In this document: in pieces, positions 5,945 through 11,400 of the stretch
Layout: the number at the start of each line of letters is the position of its first letter
Numbering within the stretch: the stretch's first letter is position 1
NCBI GenBank assembly: GCA_017458025.1
Contig: JAFTGG010000123.1
Span: 1-11,400 of the forward strand
DNA length: 11,400 bases
Source of the DNA: Oscillospiraceae bacterium
GTDB lineage: Bacteria; Bacillota; Clostridia; Oscillospirales; Oscillospiraceae
Reading direction: 5' to 3'
Position numbers and translations under genes: made by a program
The notes under the pieces: generated by a model
What the model was told of the DNA's origin: nothing
What the model saw: the letters and a program-made list of their open reading frames with translations, nothing else
Databases searched by the model: none

Positions 5945-5977
5945 TATAGCATATATGCCGCGGAATGTAATACTATT
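5943..5977 (-). promoter_or_regulatory. sigma-A extended -10 promoter of the antiporter unit
   Basis: On the minus strand, ATTACA and TATAAT are separated by 17 bp; the -10 is perfect (5943-5948) and preceded by TGC, giving an extended -10. The start site would be near 5936, so the leader is about 200 nt and contains the whole MITE copy 2. No promoter of similar quality lies between the element and the antiporter start at 5733. Confidence 0.6.
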
Positions 5978-6007
5978 CTGCAATTAAAATAAGATCTTTT
6001 CATCGCA

Positions 6008-6080
6008 GCCGCCGTGCCGCGCGCAGCGGCGCGTTGCATTTCCGTATAAAACATGAACAGCCGGCCCTCGCGGGCCGACT
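6008..6080 (-). terminator. terminator region of the amylase gene (two hairpins)
   Basis: Ten bases after the amylase stop, the minus strand forms AGTCGGCCC-GCGA-GGGCCGGCT (6059-6080), a 9-bp stem with a tetraloop, followed by GTTCATGTTTTAT. A second GC-rich hairpin, GCCGC/GCGGC (6016-6030), follows with CTTATTTTAATT further on. The two could act in tandem. The second resembles the hairpin at 3427-3457 in sequence order (GCAGCCGC... then CAGCGGC... then TGCATTTC). Confidence 0.65.
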
Positions 6081-6090
6081 GCTTCATCAT

Positions 6091-7404
6091 TCAGTGCTCG
6101 CATTTGAGGAACATCGCGCTGTAGGGCGGCAGCTCCAGCCCGCCGCCGAAATCGACGTCCCTGCCCGTCAGCAGGTCGACCGCTTTGCCGCAGCCGAAGT
6201 CGCAGTGCGCCCAGAATGGCGCGCCGTCGGCGTTGATGGCGACCAGCACGCGCTCGCCGTCGCAATAGCGCTGGAAGATCGTCTGCTTGTTGGTGAGCAG
6301 CTTGTCGTTAAAGTCGCCCCAGCAGAGCGCCTTGCTCTCGCGGTGCGCCTTCGCCAGCTTCGCGATCCAGTCGCAGAGGTCGTTCCACCGCGGCGCGTCG
6401 AACGCGGGGCGCAGATTCGCGTCGCTGCCCTGCTGCTTGTGCGCTTCCTCGCCCCATTCGCTGCCGTAGTACACGCACGGAATGCCCGGCATGCCGAACA
6501 TCATCGCGTAAATGAGCGGTAAATGCGCCTTGTTCGTCAAAATACTCGCGACGCGCGTCACGTCGTGGTTGTCCACGAAGCAGAGCAGGTGCTTGCCCTT
6601 GTAGAGCGTCCACTGCTCGGGGCCGAACTGCCGCTTGAGAGAGTGGACGATCTCGAACATGTTCATCGAGTTGAAGCTCGAATACAGGCCCTTGTAGCAC
6701 TCGTAGTTCGTGCAGGAGTGCAGCAGCTCGTCGCCGACCCAGCGGTTGTAGTCGCCGTGGAGCGTCTCGCCGACGAGGAAGAACTCGGGCTTGACCTGAT
6801 TCGCGAAAGCGCGCAGGCGGCGGATAAAGTCGGCGTCGAGGCAATACGCCACGTCGAGGCGCAGGCCGTCCACGTCGAACTCGTTGACCCAGAACCGAAT
6901 GGTGTCGATCAGATAATCCGCGACGGCGGGGTTGCGCAGGTTCAGCTTGACGAGGTTGTAATGCCCCTCCCACGCCTCGTACCAGAAGCCGTCGTTGTAG
7001 GCGGTGTTGCCGTCGAAATTGATGTTGAACCAGTCCTTATACGGCGAATCCCACTTCTTCTCGCGCACGTCGCGGAACGCCCAGAAGTTGCGGCCGACAT
7101 GATTGAGCACCGCGTCGATGACGACCTTGACGCCGTGGCCGTGAAACGCCTTAACGACCTCCTTGAAGTCCTCGTTCGTGCCGAGGCGGCAGTCCAGCGT
7201 CCGATAGTCTCGCGTATCGTAGCCGTGCTCGTCGCTGTCAAACACCGGCGAGAGGTAGATGGCGTTCGCGCCCAGCTTCTCGATGTGTCCCGCCCAATCC
7301 TTCAGCTTCAGGATGCGATGCTCCGGCTTGCCGTCGTTCTGCTCCGGCGCGCCGCAGAGGCCGATGGGATAGATCTGGTAAAAAACCGCGTTTTCCGCCC
7401 ACAT
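6091..7404 (-). CDS. GH13 alpha-amylase-family glycoside hydrolase, cytosolic
   Basis: The 437-residue enzyme has the GH13 (beta/alpha)8 barrel signatures in order: VVIDAVLNH (94-102, Asp97), GLRLDVAY (180-187, nucleophile Asp184), FLVGETLHG (209-217, acid/base Glu213) and FVDNHD (276-281, Asp281). All catalytic residues are intact. There is no signal peptide, so it should act inside the cell on imported maltodextrins or cyclodextrins. QIYPIG near the N-terminus and DGLRLDVAY resemble the cyclomaltodextrinase/neopullulanase group, but the N-terminal CBM34-like domain usual there (about 120 residues) is missing. A short C-terminal beta domain follows the barrel (about 365-437). Substrate is therefore uncertain. 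The ATG is preceded by AAGGAGAG. It has its own promoter and a structured leader, and no sugar transporter or regulator adjoins it. Confidence 0.93.
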   Translation of the reverse strand: MWAENAVFYQIYPIGLCGAPEQNDGKPEHRILKLKDWAGHIEKLGANAIYLSPVFDSDEHGYDTRDYRTLDCRLGTNEDFKEVVKAFHGHGVKVVIDAVLNHVGRNFWAFRDVREKKWDSPYKDWFNINFDGNTAYNDGFWYEAWEGHYNLVKLNLRNPAVADYLIDTIRFWVNEFDVDGLRLDVAYCLDADFIRRLRAFANQVKPEFFLVGETLHGDYNRWVGDELLHSCTNYECYKGLYSSFNSMNMFEIVHSLKRQFGPEQWTLYKGKHLLCFVDNHDVTRVASILTNKAHLPLIYAMMFGMPGIPCVYYGSEWGEEAHKQQGSDANLRPAFDAPRWNDLCDWIAKLAKAHRESKALCWGDFNDKLLTNKQTIFQRYCDGERVLVAINADGAPFWAHCDFGCGKAVDLLTGRDVDFGGGLELPPYSAMFLKCEH

Positions 7405-7434
7405 AGTGCAACTCTCCTTAATTTAGTCAACTAC

Positions 7435-7468
7435 TGTAATAGGCGACATGAATATGCCGCCTATTACA
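7435..7468 (-). promoter_or_regulatory. leader hairpin 3 of the amylase mRNA
   Basis: On the minus strand, TGTAATAGGCG pairs with CGCCTATTACA (11 bp); after one mismatch three more pairs close a 4-nt loop. It is the most stable-looking of the three leader hairpins and ends 15 bases before the AAGGAG of the gene. It has no T-run, so control by ribosome access, RNA processing or protein binding is likelier than intrinsic termination. Confidence 0.55.
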
Positions 7469-7520
7469 TCAGCCACATTTTGCGGTTGCCGCGCAAGCGG
7501 CGAGCAAAATGGCGATCCAT
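7464..7520 (-). other. possible 18-codon leader ORF
   Basis: An ATG at 7518-7520 opens a frame encoding MDRHFARRLRGNRKMWLM, ending in TAA directly followed by TAG inside hairpin 3. The frame spans hairpin 2. The upstream AAAGGA abuts the ATG, which is too close for an efficient ribosome site, so translation is doubtful. If translated, ribosome position could switch the hairpins. Confidence 0.2.
7477..7510 (-). promoter_or_regulatory. leader hairpin 2 of the amylase mRNA
   Basis: ATTTTGC (7477-7483) pairs with GCAAAAT (7504-7510), and inside it GCCGC (7488-7492) pairs with GCGGC (7497-7501) around a 4-nt loop, with an asymmetric internal bulge. It stands 8 bp from hairpin 3. Confidence 0.5.
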
Positions 7521-7523
7521 TCC

Positions 7524-7545
7524 TTTCAAATTGTATAATTTGAAA
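7524..7545. promoter_or_regulatory. 22-bp perfect palindrome, likely operator or first leader hairpin
   Basis: TTTCAAATT and AATTTGAAA (9-bp perfect arms) flank GTAT. It lies about 15 bp downstream of the predicted start site of the amylase transcript. Being AT-rich and symmetric it looks like a binding site for a dimeric repressor; as RNA it would be a weak hairpin. No cognate regulator gene adjoins it. Confidence 0.55.
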
Positions 7546-7565
7546 TGCCGCAGCGCGGCTCGCAT

Positions 7566-7594
7566 AGTATAACTTATCCAAATTCAATTTGCAA
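7566..7594 (-). promoter_or_regulatory. sigma-A promoter of the amylase gene
   Basis: The minus strand has TTGCAA (7589-7594), 17 bp, then TATACT (7566-7571). The -35 begins only a few bases past the stop codon of the sensor kinase, so the amylase is separately transcribed despite being on the same strand. The leader from about 7559 to the ATG is about 155 nt. Confidence 0.65.
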
Positions 7595-7597
7595 GGC

Positions 7598-9490
7598 CTA
7601 CTGTATCGTCGGAAATGTTATGTCAACCCGAAACAGATCGCCGTCGACGGACACCTCGAACATGCCGCCCTGCAGCTCGGTGAGCGACTTCGCAATGTTG
7701 AGCCCCAGACCGCTGCCCTCGCCGCCGCGGGAGCTGTCGCCGCGGACAAAGCGCTCCATCAGCTCGTCGGCGGGGACGTTCAGCCGGTCGCGGGAGATGT
7801 TCTTGAAGCTCAGCCGCGCCATGCCCGCGCTCTCCGCCGCGTCGACGTAGAAGCGCGTGCCGGGGAGCGCGTACTTGCACGCGTTGGAGAACACGTTGTC
7901 CAGCACGCGCCAGAGGAGCGTGCCGTCCACCCACGCGAACAGCTCGCGGTCGGGCAGCGTCAGCACCGCGTCGAGCTGCGCGCGGGTCAGGCGCTCGCTG
8001 TACTCGCCGATCGCCTGCACCAGCAGCTCGTTGAGACTCCGGCGCGAGGCGTTGACCGCCACGTTGCCGGTGGACGCCTTCGACACCTCGACCAGATCCT
8101 CCGTCAGCTTTTTGAGCCGCTGGGACTGTCGGTCGAGCACTTCGAGATACTCCTCCGCCTGCTCGCCGGCCGGATCGCGGCGCAGGAGGCCGACATAGTT
8201 GATGATGCTCGTGAGCGGCGTCTTGATGTCGTGGGACACGTTGGTGATGAGCTCGGTTTTGAGCCGTTCGCTCCGCAGTTGCTTGTCGACGGCGAGCTGC
8301 AAGCCGCGCGAGATGTCGTTGAGGTTCTCGCCGTGGCGCTTCAGATCCCAGACCATGCGCGAGGTATCGACCTTCGCGTCGAGGTCGCCCGCCGCGAGGG
8401 CTTCGCCGCCGGCTTGCAGCTTTTTGAGCTGGAGCACGACGTAAAGCACGACAAGGCATATCACCGCCCGTCCGAGCAGCCACATCAGAAAGCGGGACGG
8501 CGAGAAGTAATAGCTGTAATTGAGCCGCCATATAAAATCACTGAGGCACCATGCGCCCAGCACCACAATGGTTTTCCACATCAGCGGGACGGCGCGCAGC
8601 AGCTCCAACACCCCGCGGCACATGGCGCGCAGCACGCGCCAGCACCATTTAAGGAAACGCCAGCAAAGCGACAACACCCAAAACGTGACGGTATTCCGCC
8701 ACCACTTGCCGAGCTTGACGCGGGCGCAGAACGTCATCCACGCCGCCAGCAGCAGCGCCATGCCCGCCGCCGCGCACGCGAGGAATACCATAGCGCTGTA
8801 CGGCAAGCTGCCGATAAAGTCGTAGCTGAACTCCTGGCAAATGGCAAACAGCAAGCCAAACCCGCAGCCGACGATGAACAGATACAGGTCGAACGGCAGC
8901 TTTTCCTGCCAGCCCGCGACCGCCTCCTCCACGTCGGGTTTCCGCCCCGCGACACGGGCGAGATAGATCACAAGGAACAACAGCGCCAGCGCGGAGGCGA
9001 TCAGCCGCGGTACGGCGCCTCCAAAGGTGTTGTACATACCCTGCATGACGCTGAACGTCCAATAGATGCTGTCCTGCGCCAGCATATCCGCCGCAACGCC
9101 GCTTGCAATTTGCCCTTTGCCGTTGTTGAGCGTGTTGGTGATGCCCAAATCGACGCTGCCGCCCGCCGAGAGGTTGTCGAAAAGCTTTGTCCCGTCCTCG
9201 TCATAGAGCGCGAAGCGGTAGTTGGTCCGCGCGGGGTCGGCGCACCACGCCTCCTCAAAAATTTCTTCACCGAATGCCCCATAAGCATTGCGCACATCGT
9301 TCATCCGATCGTACACCGCGCTCTGCACGAAATCGGTCTGGTACAGGTCCGCAGGCCCCGTCCACCAGCCGTATTCCAGGGCGCAGATCAGCGCGACGGC
9401 ATTCACCGCGATGACCGGCACCAGCGCCACCGCCAGCACGAACGCCGCGGCCTTGACCCAGAAGTTTTTCGCCCATTCAGCCCTTTTCAT
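7598..9490 (-). CDS. multi-pass membrane sensor histidine kinase
   Basis: The 630-residue kinase has TM1 at about 14-37, an extracytoplasmic sensor of about 120 residues (38-160), then several further helices (about 161-180, 201-219, 232-255, 305-320, 336-355) with a basic, Trp-rich stretch between (256-300). A HAMP-like linker (about 352-405) leads to the H box NVSHDIKTPLTSI (His420) and the ATPase domain with N box DNVFSNACKY (531-540) and G2 box EGSGLGLNIAKSL (591-603). The G1 DxG motif is replaced by FKNIS (562-566), as in many clostridial VanS-like kinases. It would autophosphorylate at His420 and pass the phosphate to the preceding response regulator, whose gene overlaps it by 14 bp. 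GGAGG nine bases upstream sets the start. The signal is unknown; cell-envelope stress is inferred from the type. Confidence 0.93.
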   Translation of the reverse strand: MKRAEWAKNFWVKAAAFVLAVALVPVIAVNAVALICALEYGWWTGPADLYQTDFVQSAVYDRMNDVRNAYGAFGEEIFEEAWCADPARTNYRFALYDEDGTKLFDNLSAGGSVDLGITNTLNNGKGQIASGVAADMLAQDSIYWTFSVMQGMYNTFGGAVPRLIASALALLFLVIYLARVAGRKPDVEEAVAGWQEKLPFDLYLFIVGCGFGLLFAICQEFSYDFIGSLPYSAMVFLACAAAGMALLLAAWMTFCARVKLGKWWRNTVTFWVLSLCWRFLKWCWRVLRAMCRGVLELLRAVPLMWKTIVVLGAWCLSDFIWRLNYSYYFSPSRFLMWLLGRAVICLVVLYVVLQLKKLQAGGEALAAGDLDAKVDTSRMVWDLKRHGENLNDISRGLQLAVDKQLRSERLKTELITNVSHDIKTPLTSIINYVGLLRRDPAGEQAEEYLEVLDRQSQRLKKLTEDLVEVSKASTGNVAVNASRRSLNELLVQAIGEYSERLTRAQLDAVLTLPDRELFAWVDGTLLWRVLDNVFSNACKYALPGTRFYVDAAESAGMARLSFKNISRDRLNVPADELMERFVRGDSSRGGEGSGLGLNIAKSLTELQGGMFEVSVDGDLFRVDITFPTIQ

Positions 9491-10187
9491 GGCGGGTATC
9501 CTCCAATTTGTAGCCCAATCCCCAGACGACCTTTAAGTACCGCGGCTCCGACGGGTCGATCTCCAGCTTCTGCCGCAGGTGCCGGATATGCACCGACACC
9601 GCGTTCTCCGCGCCCAGCGCGCTCTCGTTCCACACGAGCTCGTAAATTTGCGTCGAGGAGTAGATGCGCCCCGGGTGCTTGATGAGCAGGCGCAGAATAT
9701 TGTACTCGATCGGCGTCAGCGCTACCGCCTCGCCGTCCGCCGTGACGGTCTTGGCCTCCTCGTCGAGCGTGATCGGGCCGACGCTGTACCGTCCCGCCCG
9801 CTCCGGCTCCGGCGCCGCGCCGAGCTTCGTGTAGCGCCGCAACTGCGATCTGACGCGGGCAACCACCTCCGCGGGATCGAAAGGCTTCGTAATATAGTCG
9901 TCCGCGCCGACGTTCAACCCAAGCACCTTGTCGCTCGACTCGCTTTTTGCGGTTAACATAATAATCGGCACATTGCTCTCCTCGCGGAGCTTCGCCGTGG
10001 CGGCGATGCCGTCGAGCTGCGGCATCATGACGTCCATCAGAATGAGATGGATCTCATGGTTCCGCACGATCTCCAGCGCCTCGCGTCCGTCGTATGCCTC
10101 AAAAATGTGGTAATCCTCGCCGGAGAGGTAGATTTTCAGCGCCGAGACGATGTCGCGCTCGTCGTCGCAGATCAAGATGTTGTACAT
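9477..10187 (-). CDS. OmpR/PhoB-family (VanR-like) response regulator
   Basis: The 236-residue protein has an intact receiver domain (1-115): acidic pair Asp8-Asp9, phosphoacceptor Asp52 in LILMDVMMP, Thr79 and Lys101 in TKPF. A winged-helix DNA-binding domain follows (about 135-230), with the typical ALTPIEYNIL and SVHIRHLRQKLE segments and the terminal GLGYKLE. It should bind direct or inverted repeats when phosphorylated by the kinase encoded next on the same strand. The start is ATG 10185-10187, with GAGGTGAG seven bases upstream; a longer in-frame start at 10223 would lie over the predicted -10 region. TTAAG-type boxes upstream fit autoregulation and possible control of the divergent glycosyltransferase. 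Confidence 0.95.
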   Translation of the reverse strand: MYNILICDDERDIVSALKIYLSGEDYHIFEAYDGREALEIVRNHEIHLILMDVMMPQLDGIAATAKLREESNVPIIMLTAKSESSDKVLGLNVGADDYITKPFDPAEVVARVRSQLRRYTKLGAAPEPERAGRYSVGPITLDEEAKTVTADGEAVALTPIEYNILRLLIKHPGRIYSSTQIYELVWNESALGAENAVSVHIRHLRQKLEIDPSEPRYLKVVWGLGYKLEDTRHEKG

Positions 10188-10208
10188 GGTTCTCTCACCT
10201 CGATGGCT

Positions 10209-10237
10209 ATTGTAACAGCCCACCCTTAAGATGAACA
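10209..10237 (-). promoter_or_regulatory. promoter of the two-component operon
   Basis: The minus strand has TACAAT (10209-10214), one base from the sigma-A -10, at 17 bp from a weak -35 (TGTTCA, 10232-10237). The start would be near 10202, giving a very short leader. The weak -35 next to repeated boxes fits activation by a bound regulator. Confidence 0.45.
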
Positions 10238-10247
10238 GGGGGAATTT

Positions 10248-10289
10248 CTTAAAATTTCCCTAAGTTTCCCGTCTTATGAAAGTTTTAAG
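10248..10289. promoter_or_regulatory. paired TTAAG-type boxes, likely response-regulator sites
   Basis: Two partial palindromes with the same layout lie 25 bp apart: CTTAA-N7-CTAAG (10248-10264) and CTTAT-N7-TTAAG (10273-10289). Single relatives, CTTAAG at 10225-10230 and TTAAG at 10308-10312, lie on either side. They begin 11 bp upstream of the -35 of the regulator operon, and stand before the divergent glycosyltransferase. Binding by the adjacent response regulator is inference. Confidence 0.4.
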
Positions 10290-10362
10290 AAAAACCGCCG
10301 CCCCAAGTTAAGAATCGGGTGTTATGTTACCTCCGATATTCGACGAAAGGCGGTCGCATCTC

Positions 10363-11400
10363 ATGCTGCTCGACTACATCGCGGTGGCGCTCTCGCTGCT
10401 GCTCAAGGCGTTCACGTTCTGGTTCTTTCTGACGGCGCTCCTGTTTTGGAAGCGCCCCGCGCCCTATGCGCGCCAAGCGCCCAAAACACGCTTCGCCTGC
10501 CTGATCCCCGCGCGAAACGAGGAGGCGGTCGTCGCCGCGCTCGTAAAAAGCTTGCGGGAGCAGAGCTATCCCGACGCGCTTTACGATATCTACGTCATTC
10601 CCAACAACTGCACCGACGACACCGAGGGCGCCGCAAGGGCGGCGGGCGCAAAGATCTTCCGCTGCTTTGACCCTGTGCGCAACAAGGGCGACGCGCTGCA
10701 CGAGGCGGTCGCGTGGCTGCTGCCGCGCAAAGATCAAAATACATGCCCGCCATCGCCGGCATATGACGCGTTCTGCCTCTTTGACGCGGACAATGTGGCG
10801 CACCCCGACTTTCTCGCGCGCATGAACGACGCGATGTGCGCCGGCGCAAAGGTCGCCAAAGCGCGGCTGCGCGTCAAAAACCCCGGCGACTCGTGGGTCA
10901 GCGGGTGCTACGCGCTGTATTTCGCCCTGAACGACACGTTTTTCAGCCGCTCCCGCGCGAATCTCGGCCTCTCCGCCAAGCTGGTCGGCACGGGCATGGC
11001 GGTGCACCGCGACGTGCTGGAGCGTATGGGCGGCTGGAACACGAAAACCATCGCCGAGGACGCGGAGTTCTCCGCGCAATGCGCCGCGCTCGGCGAGCGC
11101 GTGTGGTGGGTGCCGGAGGCGATGACCTTCGACGAAGCGCCCACGACGTTTGGCGTATCGCTGACGCAGCGCAGGCGCTGGTGCAGCGGGATCATGTCAA
11201 CCGCCGAAGCGATGCTTCCCCAACTGCTGCAAGCCTCCGCAGAAGCTAACCGCGCGCGGGTCGCGGACATGGTATTCTTTCTCTGCGCCCCGTTCGTGCA
11301 GGCGTGCTCGCTCGTGCCGACGCTGCTGCTCGCGCTCGGCGCGGCGCAGCAAGGGCTGTTGGGCGCATGGGCGGCGCTCGCCGCGCTGTCCCTCGCCGGC
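10363..11400 (+). CDS. membrane-bound GT2 glycosyltransferase, 3' end outside window
   Basis: The visible 346 residues begin with a membrane helix (about 7-29), followed by a GT-A catalytic domain: IPARNEE (48-54), NNCTDD (81-86), the metal/nucleotide DxD as DADN (141-144), AED (231-233) with the catalytic-base Asp in place of the usual TED, and QRRRW (269-273). Hydrophobic helices start again near 295 and run to the window edge. The Q-x-x-RW motif is characteristic of processive GT2 synthases such as BcsA, PgaC/IcaA and hyaluronan synthase, so the enzyme probably polymerises and exports a polysaccharide; the sugar is unknown. GAAAGGCGG nine bases before the ATG supports the start. It is divergent from the response-regulator operon and could be one of its targets. 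Confidence 0.9.
   Translation, partial: MLLDYIAVALSLLLKAFTFWFFLTALLFWKRPAPYARQAPKTRFACLIPARNEEAVVAALVKSLREQSYPDALYDIYVIPNNCTDDTEGAARAAGAKIFRCFDPVRNKGDALHEAVAWLLPRKDQNTCPPSPAYDAFCLFDADNVAHPDFLARMNDAMCAGAKVAKARLRVKNPGDSWVSGCYALYFALNDTFFSRSRANLGLSAKLVGTGMAVHRDVLERMGGWNTKTIAEDAEFSAQCAALGERVWWVPEAMTFDEAPTTFGVSLTQRRRWCSGIMSTAEAMLPQLLQASAEANRARVADMVFFLCAPFVQACSLVPTLLLALGAAQQGLLGAWAALAALSLAG

Noticed and set aside
6523..7572. Plus-strand open frame of 349 codons opposite the amylase and its leader
   Set aside because: Val/Ala/Arg-rich shadow; the GH13 catalytic motifs are on the minus strand.
7589..9682. Plus-strand open frame of 697 codons opposite the sensor kinase
   Set aside because: Same low-complexity Arg/His-rich composition, with no ribosome site. 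The minus strand carries the H, N and G boxes of a kinase.
1..11400. CRISPR arrays, tRNA, rRNA, toxin-antitoxin or phage genes
   Set aside because: No regularly spaced repeats, cloverleaf or rRNA-like conserved stretches, or recognisable small toxin or phage proteins were seen.

Overview
The window looks like chromosomal DNA from a GC-rich member of the Bacillota, probably class Clostridia. The evidence is the Shine-Dalgarno sites close to AGGAGGTGA, the VanR/VanS-like two-component pair, the CPA2 antiporter next to an MgtC/SapB protein, and short clostridial-style hypothetical proteins. I cannot name the genus. No rRNA, tRNA, CRISPR array, phage gene or transposase gene is visible.

Layout, left to right. 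(1) A short inverted-repeat element (10-167) lies in front of a TetR-type regulator (+, 254-775). (2) A hairpin-rich convergent gap (776-1015) is followed by a leftward two-gene unit of unrecognised charged, helical proteins (2524 to 1016). The two proteins share an N-terminal pattern and a G-x2-[LV]-x3-[DE]-x2-[FY]-L-x7-Y motif with identical spacing. Divergent from this unit is a RsiV/DUF3298-like protein (+, 2722-3402). Sigma-28-like -10 elements lie at sensible distances on both sides of the divergent region. (3) A leftward ion-homeostasis unit follows: a CPA2 cation/proton antiporter (5733 to 4285) and then an MgtC/SapB membrane protein (4188 to 3466). Its best promoter lies on the far side of a second, internally deleted copy of the inverted-repeat element (5810-5914), so that copy would sit inside the leader RNA. 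(4) A leftward GH13 alpha-amylase-family gene (7404 to 6091) has its own sigma-A promoter just after the upstream stop codon and a leader with three consecutive hairpins and a possible 18-codon ORF. (5) A response regulator/sensor kinase pair (10187 to 7598, overlapping by 14 bp) is divergent from a membrane GT2 glycosyltransferase (+, from 10363, cut by the window end). Paired TTAAG-type boxes lie between them.

How the genes may work together. The antiporter and MgtC protein probably form one transcript for cation or pH homeostasis. The two-component system probably regulates itself and may regulate the divergent glycosyltransferase, which would link an envelope signal to surface polysaccharide. 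The amylase is cytosolic and would process imported maltodextrins; no transporter is present here. The two paralogous hypothetical proteins plus the DUF3298 protein are the least explained part, and their promoter-like motifs hint at the motility (sigma-28) regulon. The two inverted-repeat elements are best read as TA-flanked MITEs, possibly IS630-like. A cis-regulatory RNA is the main alternative because both lie just downstream of a leftward TATAAT.
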